Shown: positions 29,674-40,874 of the stretch, one piece after another
Layout of the letters: each line of letters begins with the position of its first letter
How positions within the stretch are numbered: the stretch's first letter is position 1
Assembly: GCF_017875955.1 (NCBI RefSeq)
Contig: NZ_JAGINK010000001.1
Location: 4,680,501 to 4,744,500 of the forward strand
Source of the DNA: Pseudomonas sp. BP8
Lineage (GTDB): Bacteria > Pseudomonadota > Gammaproteobacteria > Pseudomonadales > Pseudomonadaceae
Direction of reading: 5' to 3'
Length of the DNA: 64,000 nt
Translations under genes and position numbers: made by a program
The notes under the pieces: generated by a model
What the model was told of the DNA's origin: nothing
Seen by the model: the letters and a program-made list of their open reading frames with translations, nothing else
Databases searched by the model: none

Positions 29674-29925
29674 CTAACCGGTGCTTGCGCCAGGCTGCCC
29701 GAACTGCCCTGCTTCGGCCTTGACCAAAGCAAAGCGTGGCACCTGCTCGCCGTCAACCTCGACCGACTCGAGAAACATCGAAAGCGGTCGTACCCACAGC
29801 CCGTATTCACCATACAGGCATTGGTAGAAGACCAGCCACTCTTCGGTCTCGGAGTGCTGCGCAGCGCCGAACACACGATACTCAGGCCCTTTGTAATGCC
29901 GGTATACGCCTGGCTGTATGTGCAT
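29674..29925 (-). CDS. DUF1653 domain protein
   Basis: 83-residue cytoplasmic protein. The DUF1653 pattern is plain: GVYRHYKGPEYRVFGAAQHSETEEWLVFYQCLYGEYGLWVRPLSMFLESVEVDG. The ATG has GAGGGTGAG upstream. It follows the fadBA terminator and so is likely expressed alone. Family function is unknown. Confidence 0.88.
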   Translation of the reverse strand: MHIQPGVYRHYKGPEYRVFGAAQHSETEEWLVFYQCLYGEYGLWVRPLSMFLESVEVDGEQVPRFALVKAEAGQFGQPGASTG

Positions 29926-29952
29926 GTCGCTCACCCTCTTGAACAAATCCTG

Positions 29953-29984
29953 TAAAAAACAAAAACCGGGGCACATGGCCCCGG
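29953..29984 (-). terminator. Rho-independent terminator of fadBA
   Basis: Stem CCGGGGC-ACATG-GCCCCGG with a run of A on its left, so on the minus strand the hairpin is followed by TTTTTGTTTTTT. It lies 20 bases after the fadA stop. Confidence 0.9.
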
Positions 29985-30003
29985 CTGCTGTCTTGCGCCG
30001 CGA

Positions 30004-31179
30004 TCAGACGCGTTCGAAGACAGTGGTAATGCCTTGGCCCAGGCCGACACACATGGTGGCGACGCCCAGGGTACCGCCATTCTGCTTCATGACGTTGAGC
30101 AAGGTGCCGGAAATACGTGCACCGGAGCAACCAAACGGATGACCCAAAGCAATGGCGCCGCCGTGCAGGTTAACCTTCTCATTCATCTTGTCGAGCACTT
30201 TCAGATCTTTCAGCACTGGCAGGGCCTGTGCAGCGAAGGCTTCGTTGAGCTCGATGAAGTCGATATCGGCCATGCTCAGGCCGGCGCGCTTGAGGGCTTT
30301 CTGGGTCGACGGCACCGGGCCGTAGCCCATGATTGCTGGGTCGACGCCGGCAACCGCCATGGAGCGCAGTACGGCCAGGGGCTGGATCCCCAGGTCCATG
30401 GCGCGCTGGCCGGACATGACGATCATGCACGAGGCACCGTCGGTAATCTGCGACGACGTGCCTGCGGTTACCGTACCACCTTTGGGGTTGAAGGCGGGCT
30501 TGAGCGCCGCCAGGCTTTCCAGGGTAGTATCAGGACGGATGGTTTCATCGTAGTCAAAGACCTTGAGGAAACCGTTTTCGTCATAACCCTGCATCGGGAT
30601 GATTTCGTCCTTGAACTTACCCTCGAGCGTCGCCTTGTGGGCGAGCTGGTGCGAACGGACGCCAAACGCATCCTGCTGCTCACGGCTGATGCCATGCATC
30701 TTGCCGAGCATTTCCGCGGTCAGGCCCATCATACCCGAAGCTTTTGCCGCATACAGCGACATGTGCGGGTTAGGGTCGACACCGTGCATCATGCTGACGT
30801 GGCCCATGTGCTCGACACCGCCGATGACGAACACATCACCGTTGCCGGTCATGATCGCCTGGGCGGCAGTGTGCAGCGCGCTCATCGACGAGCCACACAG
30901 GCGGCTGACGGTCTGCGCGGCCGAGGTGTGCGGGATCGGCGTCATCAGCGAGGCCATGCGGGCGATGTTCCAGCCCTGCTCCAGGGTCTGGTTGACGCAG
31001 CCCCAGATGACATCTTCGACTTCTTTCGGGTCGACCTTGTCGTTGCGTTCCAGCAGTTTGCTGATCAGGTGCGCGGACATGTCTTCGGCGCGGGTGTTGC
31101 GGTGCATGCCACCCTTGGAACGACCCATCGGGGTACGACCGAAGTCGACAATCACCACGTCTCTTGGATTCAGGCTCAT
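30004..31179 (-). CDS. fadA: 3-ketoacyl-CoA thiolase (beta-oxidation beta subunit)
   Basis: Catalyses the last step of fatty-acid beta-oxidation in complex with FadB. 391 residues with active-site Cys95 in VSRLCGSSMSALH, the GGVEHMG motif, NEAFAAQALPVL and the C-terminal CVGLGQGITTVFE, which carries the second catalytic cysteine; the GHPFGCSGAR histidine is present. 31 bases separate it from fadB upstream, making one operon ended by a strong terminator. Confidence 0.97.
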   Translation of the reverse strand: MSLNPRDVVIVDFGRTPMGRSKGGMHRNTRAEDMSAHLISKLLERNDKVDPKEVEDVIWGCVNQTLEQGWNIARMASLMTPIPHTSAAQTVSRLCGSSMSALHTAAQAIMTGNGDVFVIGGVEHMGHVSMMHGVDPNPHMSLYAAKASGMMGLTAEMLGKMHGISREQQDAFGVRSHQLAHKATLEGKFKDEIIPMQGYDENGFLKVFDYDETIRPDTTLESLAALKPAFNPKGGTVTAGTSSQITDGASCMIVMSGQRAMDLGIQPLAVLRSMAVAGVDPAIMGYGPVPSTQKALKRAGLSMADIDFIELNEAFAAQALPVLKDLKVLDKMNEKVNLHGGAIALGHPFGCSGARISGTLLNVMKQNGGTLGVATMCVGLGQGITTVFERV

Positions 31180-31210
31180 ATCAAATCTCTCGCTCTAGCT
31201 CGTTGGGCGC

Positions 31211-33358
31211 TCAGTTGAAGAAGCGCTGGCCGGTCTTGGCCATTTCGCGCAGCTTCGCAGTGGGGTGGTACAGCGGCCCCAGGTCGGCGTACTGGTCAGC
31301 CAGGGCGACGAACTCAGCGACCCCGATCGAGTCGATGTAGCGCAGCGCGCCCCCACGGAAGGGAGGGAAGCCGATCCCGTAGACCAGACCCATGTCGGCC
31401 TCGGCAGCGGTCTCGACGATGCCGTCTTCCAGGCAACGGACGGTCTCCAGGCACAATGGGATCATCATCCAGTTGATGATCTCTTCATCGCTGACCTCGC
31501 GCTGTTCGAAGACGATTGGCTTGAGCACCTCGAGCACCGTTGCGTCGGCAACCTTCTTCGGCTTGCCGCGCTTGTCGGTTTCGTAGGCGTAGAAGCCCTT
31601 ACCGTTCTTCTGGCCGAGGCGGTTGGCCTCGTACAGGGCATCGACCGCAGAGCGGCGATCGTCCTTCATGCGGTCCGGGAAGCCTTCAGCCATCACATCG
31701 CGACCATGGTGGCCGGTGTCGATGCCGACCACGTCCATCAGGTAGGCCGGGCCCATCGGCCAGCCGAACTTTTCCATGACCTTGTCGATACGCACGAAGT
31801 CGACACCCGCGCTGACCAGCTTGGCAAAACCGCCGAAGTACGGGAACAGCACACGGTTGACCAAAAAGCCCGGGCAATCGTTGACCACGATCGGGTTCTT
31901 GCCCATTTTCTTGGCGTAGGCAACGGTGGTCGCCACCGCCACTTCGCTGGACTTCTCACCGCGGATCACTTCCACCAGCGGCATCATGTGCACCGGGTTG
32001 AAGAAGTGCATGCCGACGAAGTTTTCCGGACGCTTGAGCGCCTTGGCCAACAGGTTGATGGAGATGGTCGAGGTGTTGGAGGCGAGGATCGCGTCTTCCT
32101 TGACCTGGCCTTCGACTTCAGCCAGCACGGCTTGCTTGACCTTGGGGTTCTCGACCACGGCTTCGACGACGATGTCGACGTTGGCGAAATCGCCGTAGGA
32201 CAAGGTCGGGCGGATCGCATTGAGCGCTTCGGCCATCTTCGCCGGGGTCAAACGACCTTTCTCGACACGGTTGCCAAGCAGCTTGGAAGCTTCGTTGAGA
32301 CCCAGCTGAATGGCATCCTCGCGGATGTCCTTCATCAGGATCGGCGTACCTTTGACCGCCGACTGGTAGGCGATGCCGCCACCCATGATGCCGGCGCCAA
32401 GCACGGCGGCCTGCTTCACGTCGTGCGCGATCTGGTCATGTGCCTTGGCCTTGCGCTTGAGCTCCTGATCGTTGAGGAACAACCCGATCAGGCTTTCCGC
32501 GACAGACGTCTTGGCCAGCTTGGCAAAACCCGCGGCCTCGACTTCGAGGGCCTTGTCACGGCCGAAGTTGGCGGCTTTCTGGATGGTCTTGATGGCTTCG
32601 ACCGGCGCCGGGTAGTTCGGCCCAGCCTGGCCCGCAACGAAACCCTTGGCGGTTTCGAAGGCCATCATCTGCTCGATGGCGTTGAGCTTGAGCTTTTCCA
32701 GCTTCGGCTGGCGCTTGGCCTTGTAGTCGAGCTCGCCACTGATGGCGCGCTTGATCAGGTCGAGCGCGGCCGCCTGGAGCAGTTCGGGCGCGACCACGGC
32801 GTCGACGGCGCCGACCTTGAGGGCGTCCTCGGCACGGTTTTCCTTGCCGGCGGCGATCCACTCGATGGCGTTGTCCGAGCCGATCAGGCGTGGCAGACGC
32901 ACGGTACCGCCAAAGCCTGGGTAGATGCCCAGCTTGACTTCCGGCAGGCCAATCTTGGCCGTGTTGGACATGACCCGGTAATCGGCGGCCAGGCACATTT
33001 CCAACCCGCCACCCAGGGCAATGCCGTTGATCGCGGCGACGGTTGGCACGCCGAGGTCTTCGAAGTCATTGAAGATGCGATTGGCTTCGAGGTTGCCGGC
33101 GACCAGCTCGGCCTCGGGCAGCTTGAAGTTGTCGACGAATTCGGTGATGTCGGCGCCGACGATGAACACGTCCTTGCCACTGCTGACGATCACGCCCTTG
33201 ACCGAAGCATCGCCCTTGATGGCGGCCACGGCCTGACGCAGGTCGTCCAGGGTCAGGCGGTTGAACTTGTTGACGGACTCACCCTTGAGGTCGAACTTCA
33301 GTTCGACGATGCCGCTTTCAAGAGCCTTAACCGTGATGGCTTTACCTTCGTAAATCAT
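31211..33358 (-). CDS. fadB: Fatty-acid oxidation complex alpha subunit
   Basis: Multifunctional enzyme with enoyl-CoA hydratase/isomerase (residues about 1-190; oxyanion segment NGIALGGGLEMCLAADYRV) and 3-hydroxyacyl-CoA dehydrogenase (about 310-715; Rossmann motif AAVLGAGIMGGGIAYQSA and GMHFFNPVHMMPLVEVI). 715 residues, the family length. The start MIYEGKAITVKAL is used; the open frame extends 29 codons further without support. A near-consensus PsrA box is 144-157 bases upstream, suggesting control by fatty acids. Confidence 0.97.
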   Translation of the reverse strand: MIYEGKAITVKALESGIVELKFDLKGESVNKFNRLTLDDLRQAVAAIKGDASVKGVIVSSGKDVFIVGADITEFVDNFKLPEAELVAGNLEANRIFNDFEDLGVPTVAAINGIALGGGLEMCLAADYRVMSNTAKIGLPEVKLGIYPGFGGTVRLPRLIGSDNAIEWIAAGKENRAEDALKVGAVDAVVAPELLQAAALDLIKRAISGELDYKAKRQPKLEKLKLNAIEQMMAFETAKGFVAGQAGPNYPAPVEAIKTIQKAANFGRDKALEVEAAGFAKLAKTSVAESLIGLFLNDQELKRKAKAHDQIAHDVKQAAVLGAGIMGGGIAYQSAVKGTPILMKDIREDAIQLGLNEASKLLGNRVEKGRLTPAKMAEALNAIRPTLSYGDFANVDIVVEAVVENPKVKQAVLAEVEGQVKEDAILASNTSTISINLLAKALKRPENFVGMHFFNPVHMMPLVEVIRGEKSSEVAVATTVAYAKKMGKNPIVVNDCPGFLVNRVLFPYFGGFAKLVSAGVDFVRIDKVMEKFGWPMGPAYLMDVVGIDTGHHGRDVMAEGFPDRMKDDRRSAVDALYEANRLGQKNGKGFYAYETDKRGKPKKVADATVLEVLKPIVFEQREVSDEEIINWMMIPLCLETVRCLEDGIVETAAEADMGLVYGIGFPPFRGGALRYIDSIGVAEFVALADQYADLGPLYHPTAKLREMAKTGQRFFN

Positions 33359-33501
33359 CAACTGATCTCCACGATATGGAAGCTGAACTGTACACGCCGG
33401 ACGCTGGCGCAAACGCTGTCTGCACAGCGCCTTCTCCAGGCACACCCGTCAGCGCGAGAGTCGGGTTTCGCATGAACGGTCTGACATACAAACGCTCAAT
33501 T

Positions 33502-33515
33502 CATACGCCCGTTTG
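33502..33515. promoter_or_regulatory. Candidate PsrA box upstream of fadBA
   Basis: CATAC-GCCC-GTTTG matches the PsrA consensus (G/C)AAAC-N2-4-GTTT(G/C) with one mismatch in the left arm. PsrA is known to repress fadBA in P. aeruginosa, and psrA is about 9 kb away in this window. Confidence 0.6.
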
Positions 33516-33778
33516 ATTTGGGTACGCACACATTCTCCGAAAAGATCGCCATTGTCAAATGCTCGCTAGCAGGCTGAAAACGCGACTTTCCGGTCATTTT
33601 GTAACGTTGGGGTACCGACCTTGATGACAGTGATCGCTGAACATTCATGCCAGCGATAGACCGCGCCAAGGTGGAAAAATCTGCAATCGCCGTGATGCAA
33701 ACTCAACCAGGGCGGCTATATTGAGAGGCGAGTTGAATGTATCCCGGCCTGCCTGGCCTTTCTGCGGCAGCAGAACGC

Positions 33779-33831
33779 ATCGCGGGGCAAGTCCACTCCC
33801 ACGCATAGTGGGAGCGGACTTGCCCCGCGAT
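33779..33831. repeat. REP pair: 53-base near-perfect hairpin
   Basis: Twenty-four-base arms starting ATCGCGGGGCAAGTCC, with one mismatch, around a five-base loop GCATA. It is the tightest REP pair in the window and lies just after the stop codon of the minus-strand hypothetical gene at 33849. Confidence 0.9.
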
Positions 33832-33848
33832 GTCGTTATAGGGGGTGG

Positions 33849-34286
33849 TTAAGCCAGGGCTTCCAGGGTTTGGGCAATATCCTGCAACACAGATTCATCG
33901 CCGCGCTCACCCCAGTACAAGGCGATCATCTGGTTGCCGGCCTCGATCAGGTAGACATTGTCAGGCAGCCGGGCAAATGCCTCGATCAGGCGCGGCTCTT
34001 CGCAGGGCTCGCGCCACTTGTTCAGCCAAACGCCCGGACTCACCTGCCAATACGCCCAGCAGTCGTCACGCCCCTTGCGCCGGGCGCGATGGTACTGCGG
34101 GCAAGGGCTTGGTGGCTCCTTCTCCAACCAGTGCGGCCACTGCTGCGGAGCAAGCTGCATGGCCAGGCCAAGGCGCCGACCAGCCAGGCGCAGGCTCATC
34201 TGTTCGCTCTGTTTACGCGATGGACGCAGCCAGGCCAGCGGACTGAGAATCAGCGCAAGGATTGACACCACTAGCCATACCGTCAT
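33849..34286 (-). CDS. Hypothetical protein with one N-terminal membrane segment
   Basis: About 145 residues, family not recognised. An N-terminal helix (MTVWLVVSILALILSPLAWL) should anchor it to the inner membrane; a cytoplasmic region follows, rich in Trp, Arg and Pro (CWAYWQVSPGVWLNKWREP) and ending NQMIALYWGERGDESVLQDIAQTLEALA. The start is uncertain: the ATG used has GGGA nine bases upstream, while ATGs 15 and 27 bases earlier are also open. It diverges from the universal stress gene. Confidence 0.75.
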   Translation of the reverse strand: MTVWLVVSILALILSPLAWLRPSRKQSEQMSLRLAGRRLGLAMQLAPQQWPHWLEKEPPSPCPQYHRARRKGRDDCWAYWQVSPGVWLNKWREPCEEPRLIEAFARLPDNVYLIEAGNQMIALYWGERGDESVLQDIAQTLEALA

Positions 34287-34396
34287 ATCTGTAGATCCCA
34301 TAAAGCGTTGCAAATGAGCTGGTTAGCCAGGTTGTACGGTAATCGGCGCGAAAGCGACCATACTTCTACTTATTGCGATTGTCAGGAGTACCACCC

Positions 34397-34843
34397 ATGT
34401 CCTACGAACATCTTCTGGTTGCCGTCGACCTGACCGAAGAATGCGACCCGGTGATCAAGCGCGCCAAGGCGATCGCTCTGGCCAGCGGCGCAAAGGTTTC
34501 CCTCGTGCATATCGTCGAACCGATGGCGATGGCCTTTGGTGGTGACGTGCCGATGGACCTGTCGCAGCTGCAACAGCAGCAGTTCGACCAGGCCAAGGAG
34601 CGCATGGAGCGCCTGTACAACAAGTATCCGGACATCAACCGCGGCGACTCGCACCTGGTCTACGGCCAGCCGCGCCAGGAGATTCATCAACTGGCCAAAG
34701 ACCAGCGCTGCGACCTGATCGTGGTAGGCAGCCACGGCCGCCATGGCCTGGCGCTGCTGTTGGGCTCCACCGCCAACGATGTGCTGCACGGTGCTCCGTG
34801 CGACGTGCTGGCGGTGCGTTTGCTGAAAAAAGAGAAGGAGTGA
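34397..34843 (+). CDS. Universal stress protein (UspA family)
   Basis: 148-residue single-domain Usp. The fold starts YEHLLVAVDLTEECDPVI and ends with the nucleotide-binding loop IVVGSHGRHGLALLLGSTANDVLHGAPCDVLAV, matching G-2x-G-9x-G(S/T), so it may bind ATP. AGGAGT precedes the ATG by seven bases. Single gene. Induction under stress is inferred from the family only. Confidence 0.92.
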   Translation: MSYEHLLVAVDLTEECDPVIKRAKAIALASGAKVSLVHIVEPMAMAFGGDVPMDLSQLQQQQFDQAKERMERLYNKYPDINRGDSHLVYGQPRQEIHQLAKDQRCDLIVVGSHGRHGLALLLGSTANDVLHGAPCDVLAVRLLKKEKE

Positions 34844-34859
34844 TGACCTGAGCCCGCTC

Positions 34860-34973
34860 CCCTGCAGGAGCGGCGCTGCGCCGCTGCGACTTGACCCGCG
34901 AAACCGGCGAAGCCGGTGCCATGCACCATGGTGGCGGGACAGGCCTCTTCGCGGGGCAAGCCCGCTCCTACAG
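34860..34973. repeat. REP cluster after usp gene
   Basis: CCTGCAGGAGCGGCG..., the stem CCGGCGAAGCCGG, and a standard REP unit reading CCTCTTCGCGGGGCAAGCC then CGCTCCTACAGG. The cluster fills most of the gap between the usp stop and the uup stop (convergent genes). Confidence 0.8.
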
Positions 34974-35034
34974 GTTACGTAGCGCGCTTGCGGGCTCAGT
35001 TCTCTGAGCGATCTCCTACAGGGTTAGCGGGGGC

Positions 35035-36963
<1,929 letters not shown>

Positions 36964-37178
36964 GTTCATCTCCAAAAACCGGGCGCGTATTCTACCTGAC
37001 TTGACCCTTTCCGGCATCAAGTCAACGCCTGCCTCGACGCTTTGCGACATCCGGTCAAACTTAACAGCGGGATACAACCGCAGTGCTTTCACCCACAGCC
37101 GGCAAACGGCTAAGCTAACCCCTACAACAGTGCTGGCCTCGCCGTCACTTTCCCATGGTTTAACTGCCCGGACGTATC

Positions 37179-39107
37179 ATGCGCAGCCGCCTGTTACAGA
37201 TTACTTCCTGCCTGCTGCTCTCTGTCGCCACCGCAGGTGCGGCACAGGCCCTCGATCTCAGCCAGCAACGTCAGTACTACGACGAGGCCAAGCGTGCCCT
37301 GGCCAAGGGCGACAAGGGCCCCTACCTGCGCTACGCGCAGGCCCTCAGTGACTATCCGCTGACCCCTTACCTGGCGTACGACGAGCTCACGGCTCGCCTG
37401 AAAAACGCCAGCAACGAAGAAATCGAAGGTTTCCTTGCCAAGCACGGCGACCTGCCCCAGGCCAACTGGATGAAGCTGCGCTGGTTGCGCTGGCAAGCCG
37501 AACGCGGCGACTGGAGCACCTTCGTCAAGTATTACGACCCCAAGCTCAACTTTACCGAGCTGGACTGCCTCAACGGCCAGTACTTGCTGAGCCACGGCAA
37601 GCGCGCCGAAGGCTTTGCCAGCGCCGAGAAGCTGTGGAACGTCGGCAAGTCGCAGCCCGCAGCCTGCGATGCGCTGTTCGCCATGTGGGCCGCTGAAGGC
37701 CAGCTGACCGAAGCCAAGCGCTGGGAGCGGGCCAAGCTGGCCGCTCAGGCGCGTAACTACGCCCTGGCCAACAGCCTGGTGCAGAGCCTGACCAGCCTCG
37801 GCCCGCAGGGCAAACTGCTGATCGACGTGGCGCAAAAGCCTGAACAGCTCAACCAGCCGTCGCGCTTCACCCCGGTCAACGAAGCGATGTCCGATGTGGT
37901 CAGCCTTGGCCTGCGTCGCCTGGCCCGGCAGAACCCTGAGCAGGCGATGACACTGCTCGACGACTATGCCCAGCGCATGCACTTCTCGCGCGACGAAAAA
38001 GTTGCCATCGCCCGCGAAATCGGCCTGACCCTGGCACGCCGTTATGACCCGCGCGCGCTCGACCTGATGACCCGTTACGACCCCGAGCTGCGCGACAATA
38101 CCGTCACTGAATGGCGCTTGCGCCTGCTGCTGCGCCTGGGCCGCTGGGACGACGCTTACGCGCTGACCAAACGCTTGCCTGAGGAACTCGCCAGCAGCAG
38201 CCGCTGGCGCTACTGGCAAGCGCGCAGCCTCGAGCTGGCGCAGCCGAACAACCCGCAGATCCCGCTGCTGTACAAGGGCGTGGCGCGCGAGCGTGACTTC
38301 TATGGCTTCCTGGCCGCCGACCGGGCGCAGACACCGTACCAGCTGAACAACAAGCCGCTGTTGCTCAGCCCGCAGTTGCTGAACAAGGTCCGCAACACGC
38401 CAGGGGTGCGCCGTGCCCTGGAGTTCCATGCACGCGGGCAGATCGTCGAGGGGCGGCGTGAGTGGTACCACGTCAGCCGCCACTTCAACCGTGACGAGAT
38501 GGTCGCCCAGGCGCGCCTGGCCTATGACCTGCGCTGGTACTTCCCGGCGATTCGTACCATCAGCCAGGCGAAGTACTGGGATGACCTGGACATCCGCTTC
38601 CCCATGGCCCACCGCGATACCCTGGTGCGTGAGGCCAAGGTGCGCGGGCTGCATTCGAGCTGGGTGTTTGCCATTACCCGCCAAGAAAGTGCTTTTATGG
38701 AAGATGCACGCTCGCCGGTCGGCGCCAGCGGCCTGATGCAGTTGATGCCGGCGACGGCCAAGGAGACTGCGCGCAAATTCAGCATTCCATTGGCCTCACC
38801 GGCGCAGGTGCTCAATCCGGACAAGAACATCCAGCTGGGTGCGGCGTACCTGAGCCAGGTACATGGGCAGTTCAACGGCAATCGGGTGTTGGCTTCGGCA
38901 GCGTATAACGCCGGGCCTGGGCGCGTGCGGCAGTGGCTCAAGGGCGCCAAGCACCTGAGTTTCGATGTGTGGGTTGAGTCGATTCCGTTTGATGAGACGC
39001 GCCAGTACGTGCAGAACGTGCTGTCGTATTCGGTGATCTACGGGCAGAAGCTGAACTCGCCGCAGCCTTTGGTGGATTGGCATGAGCGGTATTTTGACGA
39101 CATGTGA
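37179..39107 (+). CDS. slt: Soluble lytic murein transglycosylase
   Basis: Periplasmic enzyme that cleaves peptidoglycan with formation of 1,6-anhydroMurNAc. 642 residues: signal peptide (MRSRLLQITSCLLLSVATAGAAQA), a long superhelical U-domain, and a C-terminal lysozyme-like domain with catalytic Glu503 in TRQESAF and the motifs ASGLMQLMPATA and AYNAGPGRV. It ends just before large repeat copy B. Confidence 0.95.
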   Translation: MRSRLLQITSCLLLSVATAGAAQALDLSQQRQYYDEAKRALAKGDKGPYLRYAQALSDYPLTPYLAYDELTARLKNASNEEIEGFLAKHGDLPQANWMKLRWLRWQAERGDWSTFVKYYDPKLNFTELDCLNGQYLLSHGKRAEGFASAEKLWNVGKSQPAACDALFAMWAAEGQLTEAKRWERAKLAAQARNYALANSLVQSLTSLGPQGKLLIDVAQKPEQLNQPSRFTPVNEAMSDVVSLGLRRLARQNPEQAMTLLDDYAQRMHFSRDEKVAIAREIGLTLARRYDPRALDLMTRYDPELRDNTVTEWRLRLLLRLGRWDDAYALTKRLPEELASSSRWRYWQARSLELAQPNNPQIPLLYKGVARERDFYGFLAADRAQTPYQLNNKPLLLSPQLLNKVRNTPGVRRALEFHARGQIVEGRREWYHVSRHFNRDEMVAQARLAYDLRWYFPAIRTISQAKYWDDLDIRFPMAHRDTLVREAKVRGLHSSWVFAITRQESAFMEDARSPVGASGLMQLMPATAKETARKFSIPLASPAQVLNPDKNIQLGAAYLSQVHGQFNGNRVLASAAYNAGPGRVRQWLKGAKHLSFDVWVESIPFDETRQYVQNVLSYSVIYGQKLNSPQPLVDWHERYFDDM

Positions 39108-39130
39108 GCCGTTGGGTTGGCTTTAGGGAT

Positions 39131-39940
39131 TGTGGGCTTATCCATTTGATGTGATGACGCTTATGGCCCCTTCCGCCCTTACGGCGGGTCACTTTTTGTC
39201 TTGGAAAAAAGTACCCAAAAACCGCCTGCTCCTGCATCCGGCCCTCCGCTGCGCTCCGGGCCCCCTCGCTCCGGTCTTGCTCCGGGAGGACCGCGCTGTA
39301 CGGCCCCTCCTGGGCCTCAGCGCTTTCCGGCCATCCATGGCCTCCACCTCCCTGCGCAAGACCTCCACTCGGCCTCCTGACGTCGCGAAGTTACGGGTGG
39401 CGCCTGGGCTGGCGTTGTCTTCGATAGTGGCAGGTGTGGTGGATATTCGGGCCTCTTCGCGGGGCAAGCCCGCTCCTACAGGGTCGGCGCAGATTTTGAA
39501 TTCGGCGCTGTACCTGTAGGAGCGGACTTGTCCCGCGAAGAGGCCGGTACAGCCAATGCAAATCGCAGGGCGCAGCCCTGCCAGCCACCCCACAAATCCG
39601 CTGGTAAGTAAACAAAGCGAGAGCGCAGCGATTCGCCAGCCGTTGCCCTGGCTGTTGATCTTGATCTTGCTTTTGATCTACCAGCGACTTCAGGAGGCCG
39701 AGCGCAGGTCTTGCGTAGGGAGGTGGAGGCCATGGATGGCCGGAAAGCGCTGAGGCCCAGGATGGGCCGTACAGCGCGGTCCTCCCGGAGCAAGACCGGA
39801 GCGAGGGAACCCGTAGCGCAGCGAAGGGCCGTATGATGGAGCAAGCGGTTTTTGGTTACTTTTTTCCAAGAAAAAAAGTGACCCGCCGTAAGGGCGGAAG
39901 GGGCCAGAAAACCCACCACATCAAATGGATAAGCCCCCAA
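39131..39940. repeat. Large palindromic intergenic repeat, copy B
   Basis: Left arm about 39131-39388, right arm about 39686-39940 in inverted orientation, around a centre of about 300 bases that itself contains a REP pair (39451-39482 and 39513-39548) and the hairpin GCAGGGC-GCA-GCCCTGC. It fills the gap between convergent slt and the MOSC gene (39108-40008). Open frames inside it are long but follow the repeat, not a gene; see findings. Confidence 0.88.
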
Positions 39941-40008
39941 CCCACAAGCCCCAACGTCCCCGACAATCCACGAAGAACCTTTTTATGAACCGGGCGGCCC
40001 TACCAACG

Positions 40009-40812
40009 CTATTCCAGCACCTCAACCCCCATCCCCAGCGCAACCTCCCCACTGCCATCCACCGCCAGGTTCTGCCCAAACAGCACATCCCCCTCACGCT
40101 CGCGGAAGGTCTTCAAGGTAGCCAAAGGCTCCCGATCAGCACTGCGCTCACCGGTCTGCGGGTCAAGTGTCGTCAGGATGCAGCGTACACTTGGCTTGAG
40201 CAGCCGAAACGTCAGGTCGCCAATGCGAATCCGCTTCCAGCCATCCTCGGCAAACGGCTCAGCGCCCTGCACCACCAGGTTGGGCCGAAACCGCAGCATC
40301 TGCATGTCCCGCCCGATCCGCCGATTGAGCTCGTCCAGCGAACCCTGACCAATCAGCAATAACGGAAAACCGTCCGGAAACGCCGCCCGATCACTGTTCA
40401 CGCCGTAGCCACTGGGCAGGTAACGCGCCCGTTGCTCAGGGCAATACACCAGCCGTACAGGCTTGCCAAGCAACTCGCTGAGCCATGCCGCGGCCTCATC
40501 ACCGGCATCCGGCACGCGCAGGGTGTCGCGCCAGATGGTAACGCCGCGCAGATCGTCGTCGGCACCCGGCACCGCCACTTCCAGCGGTGCCTGCCCTGGG
40601 GTCTCCAGCAGCAACTGCCCGGTTTCACCAAGGCTGGCCCGAAGCTGGGTAAGGCGCGGCCAGGCGCGCTGGGTGAGAAAGCGCCCATTCGACGCCTCTA
40701 CCACCAGCCAGCGTCGATCCCCACGCAAGCCCAGCGAGTCGACTGTACAAACCTCCAGGCTCTGCGCCTGGCACGACTTCACCGGATACCGATACAACGC
40801 ACTTAAAAACAT
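40009..40812 (-). CDS. MOSC domain protein (YcbX-like)
   Basis: 267 residues with an N-terminal MOSC beta-barrel segment (LSALYRYPVKSCQAQSLEVCTVDSLGLRGDRRWLVVEA) and the MOSC core (residues about 120-260: FPLLLIGQGSLDELNRRIG, RFRPNLVVQGAEPFAEDGW, PSVRCILTTLDPQTGERS). The conserved cysteine in KPSVRCILTT is the expected molybdenum-ligand position. YcbX relatives use Moco to reduce N-hydroxylated bases; the ferredoxin domain of E. coli YcbX is absent here. GGGCAGG precedes the ATG. Confidence 0.9.
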   Translation of the reverse strand: MFLSALYRYPVKSCQAQSLEVCTVDSLGLRGDRRWLVVEASNGRFLTQRAWPRLTQLRASLGETGQLLLETPGQAPLEVAVPGADDDLRGVTIWRDTLRVPDAGDEAAAWLSELLGKPVRLVYCPEQRARYLPSGYGVNSDRAAFPDGFPLLLIGQGSLDELNRRIGRDMQMLRFRPNLVVQGAEPFAEDGWKRIRIGDLTFRLLKPSVRCILTTLDPQTGERSADREPLATLKTFREREGDVLFGQNLAVDGSGEVALGMGVEVLE

Positions 40813-40874
40813 CCCTGCCCGCCTGCTGCCAGTCGAAAACCCCTAGCTTATACCCGGCAGGCCATGTGCAGTCA

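Larger units (their letters stand above)
33359..33848. other. fadB upstream region and 3' flank of hypothetical gene
   Basis: 490 bases. The part next to fadB should hold its promoter and has the PsrA-like box; the far end holds a long REP hairpin (33779-33831). Nothing between looks coding. Confidence 0.75.
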
